Positions 35,031 through 47,500 of a stretch of DNA of 64,000 nucleotides are shown here, one piece after another; within the stretch, counting starts at the first letter, position 1, and the number at the start of each line of letters is the position of its first letter. The position numbers were made by a program, and so were the translations under genes. This DNA comes from Bugulina stolonifera (Eukaryota > Bryozoa > Gymnolaemata > Cheilostomatida > Bugulidae): the NCBI GenBank assembly GCA_935421135.1, contig OW285192.1, forward strand, positions 6,094,001-6,158,000. Reading direction: 5' to 3'. The notes below the pieces were generated by a model. It did no database searches and was not told the DNA's origin. It saw only the letters and a list, made by a program, of their open reading frames with translations.

Positions 35031-38000
35031 TTAGTCATGCATATGTTGACAAGGAACAAAGGACGTGTTTTCTTTTGCCAGAGAATTGAACAATTCATAA
35101 ATCGGCTGACTAGCAGACAAATCCATTACTAGTTCTCGGACAAAGGCTTTAAAACTACCATCCGTTTGAGTCTTGCCCCCTATTGGCCAAGGGAGATGAC
35201 TTTTATCTGCTATAATATCGGTTAAAAACTTTGGAAGATGTTCCATCTGCGAATTAGCATCAATTCCAATAGTAACAACCAGAATATCTTTGGGTGGTCT
35301 CAATTTAATCAGCTCAAACTCAAATTGGGTCATGTCATCCTTCATATAATCAGGGGTAATGAATATGACAATCTTTTCACTCTGTGCTATGAGATGTGCA
35401 GTAGACGCCTTCAACAAGTAACTAGAGTTCGTGCTAATCTCACTGGAGATAATGCGTATGTCATCACCAGCCAAATCTACTTCCTCTATCAAATCTAAAA
35501 TAGTATAATATACCCTAAAAGCAGATACATTTTGCGAGTTTTAACTTTTGCGAATTTCGCGAGTGACAAACTCGCAAATAATATCCATCGCTATTAATAT
35601 CTGCTTTCAAATTGATTTAAATAATTTCTGGTTTAAACAGACCATACATGCAGCTATAATAGCTATATGATACATAGTTGAATATTTTACAAAGCAGCAA
35701 GTATTTGCTATAACATAATTGGTAAGTAGCTTAGAGTAGGAGCTTAATCAGAGGATTTTTTAACAAGCTATGGTAATTACTTTACCTCACAGGTGGGCTT
35801 ACTGCACTATATAGGAGTCAGCTGTAGTTTTGTACTGTATGTAAGTGGGGTTTAAATCTGAGTAAACATAGAGCTTAGCTAAGCTTGGTTTTAATGCTGA
35901 AATATGCTTAAACATCAATTTTGGGACTTAAACAAATTTCGCGATAGACCACACTCGCTAAATATTTCTATCGCAAATTGCTCCAGGATTAGGAAACTCG
36001 CAAAACTTTCTTCCGCGAAATATTTCTGCTTTTAGGGTAGATATAATGTCACATTTATAAAAATAGAATATGTAGTAGGCTATAACTTTTACCACACAAC
36101 ATGTGCTAGTGGTGAAAAACTGCTACACAGTATACATACTGCAACTGCAACATATTCAACTTACATGATATTTTTTCTGTTATTGCTTTTGTGTGGCTAG
36201 CGAACACTACGAAGTCTCTATCAATCTGTTTATGGGGCAGAGAGCTAGACCTTCTTGTTGTCTTCTTATAGTGGTGGTGAATAGCACAACATCTGTAGAC
36301 AATCTCATGCCGGAAACAGTAAACTAGCACTAGTAGAAGGACGGCAGCTACAGGAAGTGCTATGATCAGGACCAACTTTGTGGTTTTCATGGCTAGAATT
36401 GGTTTATGGGTCTCATTCCTCTGTACATTTAAATAATTCATTGATGAAGGTGATCGTGTTGTAATGGAGCTGTCTATGATAGAATATTCCATTTCAAACT
36501 CGTTGAAACCACGTAATTTACCTTCCTCTTCAGGAGGAGATAAAATAACTCCTCCATGATTGTTCTTTGTCATAGGGCGTTCAGTTGTGACCACTTGTTC
36601 TGGTGATTTGCCTATAAGACTGGTCGCTCCACTTATACTGGATGCAAGGTAAGGAAGGGTGCGTGGGGAAGTTGTCAAATCGTTATCTTCTCTTGTAGAA
36701 TTACTGGGAGAGGAGCCTGTAGCAGTGTTGGACAGGAAACCAACTTGGAATAAACTGAAGTAATCTGAAACTGTCATGTTCATTTCAACACACATTAGTT
36801 TACTTTTACAATCAACAGCAGGGGAACTGAGCAGCCAGTAAATGTACTCTAGATGAGATTGAGACGCTGTACATTTAACCTTGTTACCAGAAAATTTTAC
36901 CGTGAAACCGTTGTGAACGAATTGAGTGTCAAACTCCTTGCGGTACGCTTCAGTAATGTGTGATATCTGATTATCACGTAGGTCAAGGTAGTTTAGCTGA
37001 GGATTGTGGGAAATGGTAATGTTCCACTCAGTCAGCTTGTTACCATGTAGGTCCAAGAATTCCAGGTTGGGGAGATAAGCAAGAAACCGATAGTCCGAAA
37101 AATAATAAATTCCTCCATATTGTTCACCGAGATGAAGTGTCTTCAATCCAGAAGCGCTAGCTAAGAGCTTGCCGCCTACATCATGCCTCAGATGTGAGCC
37201 AAGAAGATTTTCTGAAAGTTCGAGATGTTTGATAGGAAAATTACGATACAAGTCGCTATGCCAGCCAGTTATTGCACACCCTACACAAACAAATTTCTGT
37301 AAATACTCAAGACCTCTGATATTAGAGCACGGTATATGGCCCAACGTAGTGTATGACAAGTCAATCTGATCAATGCTATTGCGATATAGCCACAGGTTCG
37401 TACAAAATGATTGATAATTTATTCGGTCGCCATGAGAAATCACATTGTACCCAGCATTGATAGTGGTTAACATCGGTGAAACGAATTCAATTGTTTTCTT
37501 TGTTGAAAAGGTGCCCCGTTGGCGTTTTAGCAAGTCTAGTAAGAAGTGAGCGGCGTCAGTTACCGACGCTTCTGTTATGTTAGTCCTTGACGCCTGTTTA
37601 TGAATGACATCAGCCAACTCTTCCTCAATCTCTTCATCAGTCAGTATTCCAGTGGAAGACAGAACAGCCATGTTGTTTAATCTTTCCCAACTGCTGCTAA
37701 ATATATCATTCATCACCGGTATTGTCACCATGTCCGAGTTATGGTTGACATTCCAGGAAAAACTGTCTTCCATAAATAGGTCGCTGTCGTCATTGCAGTT
37801 TAAGATGTTTGGGTTGTAATCTGCACAGGGAATACTTTCCGACAAACTTTGCAAACCTAAATATTTCAGTGTTGGAATATGAAAGTTCCTGTTGTACGAG
37901 AGTGTTGAAGAAGAAACATCTAGCGTCCCGAAAACCGGTTTAGCTTGAAATGCAGATTTGTTTAAATAATTGTGGCTGACATCAATGTACTCAAGATGGG

Positions 38001-41000
38001 GGCAGTTCTTCTCAAGGTCAAAGCTAACATCCGCTCGGATCTGATTGGCCTGTAGAGAGAGTATTTTAATGGGAGCTGTACGGAGAGGTGCTAGCTGATG
38101 ATCTGTCACGTTCCACGTGCAATGTTGTCCACGCTTCATGTTGATATGATCAAGTAATAACGTGTGAGCGTGACTATGTGCAACTCCAAGAGTTATTTCC
38201 TCAATATAAGACATGAGATGATTGCAGGAAAGGTCCAGCTTTACCAACGTGTGCCTGAAGCTGTGCAGGAATTGCCGATTTATTATTTCAACCCCGCAAT
38301 TTTTAGCAGAAAATCGTTTCAAAGGTAATCCAGTTATTGGCCACATGGTGACATAAGTCAGGGCAGGGATGTAGCAGGCAGCGCCTCCTACAACAAGACC
38401 AGCGCATAAATTAGGCAATTGAGAAATCAGATACAATATAAGTAGTTTAGTAGCATGTTTCACACCTGCCTTTATTTATGTAAAACTAAAATTCTTGTTG
38501 TGCTGGTAGATTAGCACAACCAATAACAACAGTGTACACCTAATTCACATAGTTACATGGTACACATACAGTAAATGTTATAATGCTACATAGCTACAAT
38601 ATACCCCTATACATTATACATGTACATGACTGTATATACACCTCTACATGTACATTTATATACATATAAAAGAGTATAAAAATAAACATGAATATTTGTG
38701 TGTATTTGCATCATTATAATTGGGATATTAGTAAAAACCATGCACAGGAAAACTGTCAGATACGATGTACATCAACAATTTTTTTCCAAGTTCCTCCAAA
38801 TTTGTGCAAAGTAAGTTACACTTAGGTTTAGAATAACACGTCTACATCTTGATACAGGCATAAGCAGTATTTCAAGCAACCTTATATACTGATATAATGT
38901 GAAATGCCAACATAAAATATGTCCGCTACCATGCACCGTATCTGTTCACAAATTCTATATTTCACTCTCAATTTCCTTCACAGATTTACCCTACATGCTA
39001 CAATAACAATTATTTGGAAGCCTAGCCTACCTAGACTGAGAGTGTGTAGTTTGCTAAATGATCGAAAGTGGGGGCTGAGTTGAGTCGTCCCCACAATATA
39101 CAGCTCTTCTAGTGATTCACTAAGAGGCTCTAACTCAGCATATTCAAAATCGTCAGTTGGAGGGTTATTCTGCTTCATTCTACAAGGAAAGGTCAGGTAC
39201 CTAGTGATATCCTATACCGTGTTAATATGACCATCTACACACATAATGTAGAGACGTTGATTGTGAGAGTTAACAAGAGGCCATATTGGGCCCATGTAAC
39301 AAAGAATGGCATTGATCAAATCTTTCTATCGGCAATTCTGATTGGTTCTAATGGGCCCAACATGGCATCCATAATGTTCCCCCAGTGACGCTACTCTCAC
39401 AATAAACGGCTCTGACATAATGTACATGACAAAATACAAATATAAAGTATGTGTGTAAACAGTGTAATCATTACGCCAAATAGGGGCATATATGAATAAT
39501 ACAATGTCGCATCAATGCCATGTACATGCAGTAATAGTAGGCCATAGCTAGCGTAAAAGAGGCAAAGGTTTTGAGAGAGGAAAACAACCTATTGTTATTA
39601 TAAGTAACTCATTGGTTTCCATAGAAAATATATTAGATCTATAATGTGGGTAGCCATAATAACTATCCCAGCTTTGATCCCTAGTTCAGTCCAATTCAGT
39701 CCAATCCAGTCCAGTCCAGCCCAGTCCGGTCTGGTCTAGTTTAGTCCAGTCTATCATGGAAACATATTCTGCTTCCTCTCTATATTAATAAGGTTTGTGT
39801 TACCCACTTTATTATTGTTATATAAATTCTAGTTCTTTGCTTGCGTCCACTTCAACGGTCAAGCAGCGAAAAAGTTTACACTAGCATATGCTTAGACATT
39901 ATTATAATGGCAACCACTTGTAAAATGAGAAAGTGGAGTCAAGCTTGAAGTGAAGATGAATTGGTAAATATCCAATATCACCAGAGTAAGAGTTCGTCGT
40001 AGCTATGAATTTCTTACTATAACTTATACTACATGTATTATGCAATGTGTACAGTACAACACACATTGTAAATGGGTGTTAGAGGGTATAGGGGACATTA
40101 CTGATACTACATACTGTCACAATCTTCTGAACTGACTATAACTATATACATGTACATTAGGCTACAGCGTATTGCTTTTTCATTAGTATGCAGTTTATAC
40201 ACAGTTGTACATGTACTATGTTGTTTACATATATTATATTATTATGTAGTGTTTTAGTGCACATGTACTTGGGAAGACATGACTAAATTGTAATGAGTTA
40301 TGTACGGTCTATTTATAACCAAGTATCTAATTGGATGATGTTATTATGTAATAGTGGTGCAATACCGTTCTAGAATATTCTCTTTTGACCATATATGGTA
40401 TTATGATTCATGTTGGCTCTGGAATGTTCTAGAACTTCTAAGCTTTACTATATAAGCAGGGGCTGGGAGAGAGCCCAGGAGTTTGGAGTTAACTTCTAGC
40501 AATAAACAAGGATATATTACACTACACACTACATCTTCTCTGCACTAGATAGACCAAGCTGTGTGTCACTTGATTATCTCTGACTACAGTGACTTTACCG
40601 AACTCTCACAAGTACTACTATCTTGTGACACATACCATAAAAGTACTTATAGTAAGTCTCCAGTTGTGACAACATTTATGAGTAACCGATCCACATACAC
40701 AGTATGTCTCAAATAATGATCTACTATATCCATCACATGCAGCTTGTTGATGAATTACTAAACAAGTTCCCAGCATTTTAGAGACCTGTTTTTACCCACA
40801 CTCAAATTGGACACCCCTACCCAAATTGGACATACCCACCCAAGTGCGGACTCCCCTCTCCATCAACAGGGGTTGATAGGTTCATAGGTGTGCTGGTTTC
40901 CAGGAATCAACAGCTGCAATGCTATTCATAGCAGCTCATGCTGTAAACCATCAACTATAAACACTACGTGGTAAAATTTCCAAGTACTGCAACGATAATG

Positions 41001-43011
41001 TGACTATGAGAGTGTGGTACCACGGATGACCTACTTACAGCGCACCTATGTTACACCTTATAGTGGAGGGGTCAAAGGTAGCATTTCTATGTAACGCATG
41101 ATGTGTGTATTATGTAACATGTGATATGTACATGTACATGTATATGTAACATATGACATGTATATGTAATGTACATGTATGATGTGTATTTGTAACGCAC
41201 GGTGTGCATATAATCTGGAGAATCTATTCATAACCTTACAAAAAGTACCTTGCAAGGTTGGTCTTATATTTATTCAATTATGAGATGAATGAACAAAACT
41301 TTACATAATGATGATATTCTATCCTGCATGTAATGTACATGTACATGCACTTGTAGGATGAGGTGTTCATATTATAGAAACCAAACCGGTTCCCCTCCTT
41401 TCCGTGGAGGTGAGTCCATGAGTGACCAGCTATCACCTAGTCACATTGTAATCTATGTTCCGATATAGCCAGTCATTCTATAACTTATAAATTCACTCTT
41501 TGACAATTCTCACTGTTCACATAAGCACAGTGTATACACATCCAGGATATTGAACAAAGCTTAGAAAATTACCTCAGAGTCTTGAGATTTGTCAGCCCCT
41601 GGAAGGAATCCAAACTAACTGTTTTGTTGGACAGAACAATGCCATTGAACGAAATGTTAAGGTGTTGAAGTCTAGGAAGAGAGGTAAAGCTGAAGGGGTC
41701 AATGGCGGCAATCTTGTTATAGGAGAGATCAAGTGTGTGCAGATCCACAAAGGCAGAGAGGTCTGGTATCTTGTTAAGGTTATTGTGGTTTAGCCTGAGT
41801 ACCCCTATACCGGATGCCTTAAACTCAGGTGGGGTGGTAAATTGGTGCAACCCTTGATGACTGCAGTCTATCACATCTGGTATCTCACAGGAACACATCT
41901 CCATCTGACACGGAGACCCACATTTCTCTTCACCGATTGCCTGCAGAACACAATCATAGTAGATATTGAAGACACTACGTATAATAAATACTATATAGAG
42001 TGTGTGGTTACTGGTGCTGCTTGATTCCGTCCAATTAAGACAGACTGTCAAGGTTGGGGATATTTGCCTGGTAACTGGAGCTGCCATAGTAACAAGGTTT
42101 GCTATTGTTATTACATAATTATTGTGGTTTTCCCCTCCATACCATATTATAATTCCGTGAAGTTTTGGAATCAAAACATATGAATGTAATATTATATTAT
42201 CATCTGTCATACTATATTAATAAAGTTGCAGTTATTGTAATACATGGTCAGCAATGCCATAAATTAGATACAGCACACATGTGTTTAAAATAGTACTAAC
42301 CAAAGTTAAAGAATCTCTGCTACCAAGATAGTTTCCAACCTACATGTTTCTCTATAAAATTCTATACCAATGATTGCACAACATATTATTTTAGACTTGC
42401 AGAACCTGGTGTTGAGGTACAATTATGTGCAGGTGTTAAGAATGGAGAGATAACTCTACATGTATATGCAGCTTTTTATATGAAGCTCATATACTGTAGA
42501 TGTAGATACACTGAAATGAAGTAAACTAAGCATGTACACCTATAATAATACACATGGCATGTTACAAGTATAAGGTACGTATATCTTAAAGGTATATCTT
42601 ACATCATGCCTATGTTAGGATTACATAACATCTGTCCAACATGGTAGTTGGCAGATGAAAGCAAACACACAAAGATCTGTCTTCTAGACTAGAAAGATCA
42701 TAGCAATGGTGAAACTAAATGTAGTTTGATAGCATTTGCTTCATTAAACCAGGCACTTATTCACAAGTTCTAGATTTCAAAATACTTGTTGAGGATTTTA
42801 ATCGGTTATTGATTTTGTAAATAAAAAGCATCGATCCAGAATATTAATGAATTGAATATGGAGAATTAGTTGGTTTTCTATTTTTTATGCTCTTATGGTG
42901 AATTGTAATGGCAACCCATTTTAATAAAAAATCGATCCTACAATATTTCAATAGTCTTTGTTAACTTACCAAGTGCAGCAATACAAAGAAGATCAACTTC
43001 TGGAGAAACAT
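35031..43011 (-). CDS. Toll-like receptor (signal peptide, LRRs, transmembrane, TIR)
   Basis: Five exons join in phase: 43011-42970, 41940-41573, 39179-39031, 38465-36165, 35494-35031; 1107 residues. The 14-codon first exon (MFLQKLIFFVLLHL) is a signal peptide. An LRRNT cap follows (EEKCGSPCQMEMCSCEIP), then LRRs (LHTLDLSYNKIAAIDPFSF; LEYIDVSHNYLNK; LEFLDLHGNKLTEW) and an LRRCT-like end (GNKVKCTASQ, YIYWLLSSP). About 130 non-LRR residues interrupt the repeats. A Ser/Thr/Pro-rich stalk of about 100 residues precedes the helix LVLIIALPVAAVLLLVLVYC (about 884-905). The TIR domain spans about 936-1085: box 1 is DFVVFASHT and the core includes SEKIVIFITPDYMKDDMTQF. A canonical box 2 RDxxPG is not seen, and box 3 FW is replaced by FKAF. 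An intron splits the TIR just after box 1. It should act as a membrane pattern-recognition or developmental receptor signalling through TIR adaptors (family knowledge). Confidence 0.88.
38466..42969. other. Large introns of the TLR gene
   Basis: Introns 41941-42969, 39180-41572 and 38466-39030. The 2.4-kb intron contains a tagtccag-like short tandem tract (39690-39760), an LTR-like block (about 40370-40680) and acatgtacatgta palindromes near 41130-41190. No further LRR exon was recognised; phases already agree without one. Confidence 0.6.
40370..40680 (+). mobile_element. LTR-like promoter/poly(A) cassette in TLR intron
   Basis: Paired gttctagaa boxes (40371, 40429), a TATA box (actatataagcaggggctgg, 40447-40466) and an AATAAA (about 40501) within about 130 bp, followed by a pyrimidine/ACT-rich stretch. 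This is the layout of an LTR, antisense to the TLR gene. Ends and target duplication were not resolved, so it could equally be a cryptic promoter. Confidence 0.3.
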
Positions 43012-44572
43012 TTCTGTGATGCTGTTGACTCAGTGTGTAGCAGAGTAAGACACCACAGTGTTCCATATCATACTACCAAGTGTATACAGTCAGTGAACTG
43101 CATGACTTGTAAACACAAGTATTATATCACACTTGATTGAATGATTTAACACTTGGACAGTTCCTAAAGCATACTTATACTTGATGTGTAAGCTATTTAT
43201 AAAAATAGGGAACCAGAGTATCTTATGAAAGTTTTGTTATATTTTGTTAGCCTGTGATCCAATGGTGCTGACAGTTCTGAGTTATAACACATTGGTTTGA
43301 AGATACAAAGTGGAGCACTTAGTTATTCATTAAATAACTGGTCTGTATTTATCTTTCCCTAAAAGAACATACAGACCTCTGGGGTTACAGATTCTTCTGT
43401 TTATAGAGACTGGTGTCTAAATTCAAAGATATGAAAGGATTATTCACCACAAAGCAACTGTTATTGAACAGACAAAAACTCCCCATTCCCTGTGCTAACT
43501 ACTCAAAGCTGTGGAAATTTGGAAGGTGGGACAGTTTTATTAATTAAAGTTGTCTCCTCTTTATTTACATATTATTGTGCTGTTTCCAACCTACATGTAG
43601 TTCATCAAGTCTAACACTGTAGGAGACACTCTATCTGAGACTTCCCTTTAATTTATAGGGCAACTATTTTATGTGCAATGTACAGAGTGTGTTTGATGAT
43701 ACCCGCAGCTTCCTTGTCCACTCATCTTTACTAATAGTGAAGATGTTATCAGAAATTCACCTCTTTTTCAAATAAGAATGTTACATTGTTATGCCAATAA
43801 TGACTAGAGTCAAACTAAATGAAAATCAAACTTTAAAAGCTCTTTTCAATTTATTGAAAGGTGAGAGAGATAATATTATTTTGTCTTTTCATTTTCAACT
43901 TTCCACCTTCGTGATGCAATTTGTTATGATCAGTAGTTTTGAATCATTGCATGGTTGAGTATCATAACGTGGAGGTAGACATAACTCTTGTCAACAGTTT
44001 TCAACACAACTCTTATCAAAAGTTCTCAACATAACTCTTGTCAACAGTTCTCAACATAACTCTTGTCAACAGTTCTCTTTTATTTGAACTAAAGTACAAA
44101 AGTAATGAAAATACGAATTTATGTACAGGAATAGAAATAATATAAGAGTTGTCTACTCAATATATCAGGGTAATGGATAACCTATACAATAAACATGCAC
44201 TATGCACTACATAAACATGTTCAATAAACAAACCCATCAGTACATGTACATGTAATCATCAAATTTAAAATATACAACACTACAGCAATACAATAATATG
44301 AGTATTATATACATGTACATTGTACATGTAGGTCTACATGATTAGCCAATCATATTGTGGGTTTGCATGCACCAACTAAAATATAATAACAATCATTACA
44401 ATGTAAAATATATTTTATGGTTTGCTATGCTTCACAGCAATTTGAGGACAAGGGTTTTTAGTAGATTGTACAGCAAGAGAAAACAACTATGAACTTTGTA
44501 TACAATGCTGTTATATCCCTAAACACTGAGACCAATCCTATGACTAGTATATTATAACGTTACTTGCTAACT
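43012..44572. other. Intergenic: TLR upstream region and ENOX 3' flank
   Basis: Both neighbours are on the minus strand. Contains a tandem repeat at 43985-44078 and a minus-strand poly(A)-like signal (tttatt, about 44078) for ENOX. No gene seen. Confidence 0.5.
43985..44078. repeat. 27-bp tandem repeat, about 3.5 copies
   Basis: Copies of aactcttgtcaacagttctc plus aacataa; lies about 500 bp past the ENOX stop codon. Confidence 0.85.
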
Positions 44573-47500
44573 TCAAGCCTCCCCAGAAGGAAATCCAATA
44601 AACACCCAGCGTTTCTCAAAGTTAACTCCAACACCACAGATTTTCTGCGAAAACATATTTGGGAAACCTTCTAACAGCGTCTCTATCTGACTTGACTTTA
44701 CATCAATACCTCCGCGTTTGAGATACGACCAGATGTAGTCAATGCTTGCTCCAAACGGATGAACGTGGAGGAAACAAACGATTAGTCCTACAAAGTGCAA
44801 TAGTAAGAGATAGAGCAAACATTGGAAAACAGAATACATTTAGATCAGGTAAAATATATAAATGCATTTGATGCTATTGGAGTGGTCTCCTCACAAACGA
44901 AATCTAGAGTATTTTAGTATGGAAAACATTTCCAAGTTAGAACTGAGTCTATAACTCAATATTAAAACGAGATATTAACAACCTCATCTATAATAACACC
45001 GCTATGTAGAAGAATAGAAAAATCCAGTTGGTAAAAGAAAATACAAACATATGGTTTGCATGTACATACACATATCTCACCCACATACAACACAAGAAAT
45101 GGAATGTACATACAACCATGGATAATATAGAAACACGCACCGAGAAGTTGCCCCTCCTGTTCCTTCAACATGGCAGGCATCGCCACTTCCTCTTTGACTA
45201 AAGGTTCAGCTTTCACCACAGAACTGGAATCTTCATCCATGTCATCATCTCCAGTTAAATCTGTTACTTCCACAACCGGTTGCTCTCCTGACAGTTCCTC
45301 TGTTGTCTCCTCCCCAGAACCCTCAGCTGATCCCTCAATTGTCTCCTTACTCTCTGTTGTCCCCTCCGCACCTCTACTCTCATCTGATCCTTCCTTAGTA
45401 GAAGCTGACTTTGAAGCTGCCAACTGCTTGTTATGCTACAAGACACAGTTTCGACTATCATACTATATACTACTATATACACATACTTATTTATATATGC
45501 ATAATCAATATGGTGGATGTCAACTAGTAACCTGGTATTTCAGTCACCCATAAATCTAGACACCCGACTAGTCTGTACCACACTAAATATGAATATCTGA
45601 AAGTATGATCGGCTGGCAGGTGTGTAACATGCTAATATGAACAGTTGGCATGTATGCACCAGACATAATCCATTATTGTAGCAATTGGAGTAAAGTCAAG
45701 TGTTGCCATAAATGCATGAAATGTGTTTATTTGTAGCCCATCAATCGAGAACTATTGGAGTCCCACACTTCAGAACAGCTTTTCAACAACTTGTTCTATC
45801 AAGTGCAGAGGTTTATTTTAAAATACAAGCACCCACTTGTCACTTAACATATCATTACCTTTTTCTGGAGAGCTGTTATTTCATTCCTTGTGGACATCAA
45901 TTGCTGCAAGTATATCAAATTAAATTGCCTGAACAGTAGAATCAAGATACTGTTACATATTGGCATGACATTAAACCTGTAACTACGTTCAACCATTTCA
46001 CTATGCATTGAGGCCTACTTAGAACAAAGTGAATATGGCTATAATACCTGTCAGTGATTTACACCAAGGTCTAAATTACTATTGTACATGTCTAGCAGCA
46101 GACAAATCTAAATTTCTAGAGAATTTTAAGAGAAATATTTCACTAAAAGAGTTGGAGAAAAATGAGTTCACACCTTGGGGGACGGAGAAATGATAGAAAA
46201 TATATAGTACAAGGTGCCTGCATATACCATATTAGACAGGCTGCAAGTACAGGGTGCCTGAATATACCATGTTAGACAAGCTGCAAGTACAAGGTGCCTG
46301 CATGTACCATGTTAGACAGGCTGCAAGTACAAGGTGCCTGCATGTACCATATTAGACAGGCTGCAAGCACAAGGTGTCTGCATCAGCCATGTTAGACAGG
46401 CTACAAGTACAAGGTGCTTGCATGTTGAGTGACAGTACCTGTTGCATTCCCTTCAGTGTCTGCTGTAACATGGCTATCTGTTTACTCTTCTGCATCAGCT
46501 CTGCCTGGGCCTCCTGTTTATTCATGTCAACCTCATTCTTGTATGCCTCTAGCTGACACTTGAGAGAGTCATTCTCATCACTTAACTTGTTGAGGTTACT
46601 GGCAGCTGTCAACAGGTTACAATACAGTATTGGCAACAACAAGCACCTGACGGTATCACCTAGCAACTATTTCTAAGACAAAGCACCTCTTGGCAACATA
46701 AAATATCAGGATCTGTACATGTAATATAATATAGTGTATGCACTAGAGAGAACTTTTCTGTGTGCAACGCTATCCCACAGTAAATAGCAGAACGTGGCAG
46801 CAAACAGCTGGTGTCCCTCAACAACATGCTGCCACTTGTCCAAACTTGAAGATCCACACATACATACACATAATGCATACAGCACAATGACAATGTATAC
46901 AATGTGCTTGCATGTACATGTACATGTACATGTATATAATATCATGCACACCTGTCACTGCTGCAGTTAACTTAGACTTCTTAGAGGCTGGTGCAGAGCT
47001 CTCAGTATCTGACAGGTCCATCTCATCTTCCTGGCGCTCTGCCAACAGCTCATCATCATGCTTCTGCTTCAGCTTCTATTGGTAAAGTATACAAATATTG
47101 AGACACCTGTTGAGCATTTCACAATCCTTATACAGAAGGAAGCATAGGAGAAGCAAGATTACTTACCTGTAATAATAGTGCAATACCAATACCTCTTTTA
47201 CTAAACTTACCACATGAATCAACGACCTATTGGTTAAGAGGTCACCTTACCAAGCTCACCATTGGTTACATATTATGATACACATTCCAGTGACACACTA
47301 CAACTACTATGCGCATGGATCTACAGCCGTGCTACTGGCAGATATTTAAGCATATGCAAATGTAGGGAGTGCTATTTTACACTGTACTAACCCTGCTTGT
47401 CTCAAACCTCGCATATTTCATGGCGTAAGCATGTCTGATTTAGTAGCTGGAATTTACTGTCTAAGAAATATCGATCACCTTGCAAAGCACCTGCTAAGCT

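Noticed and set aside
42958..43140. Plus-strand 60-codon frame
   Set aside because: Antisense to the TLR signal-peptide exon (43011-42970), which joins in phase to the LRRNT exon.
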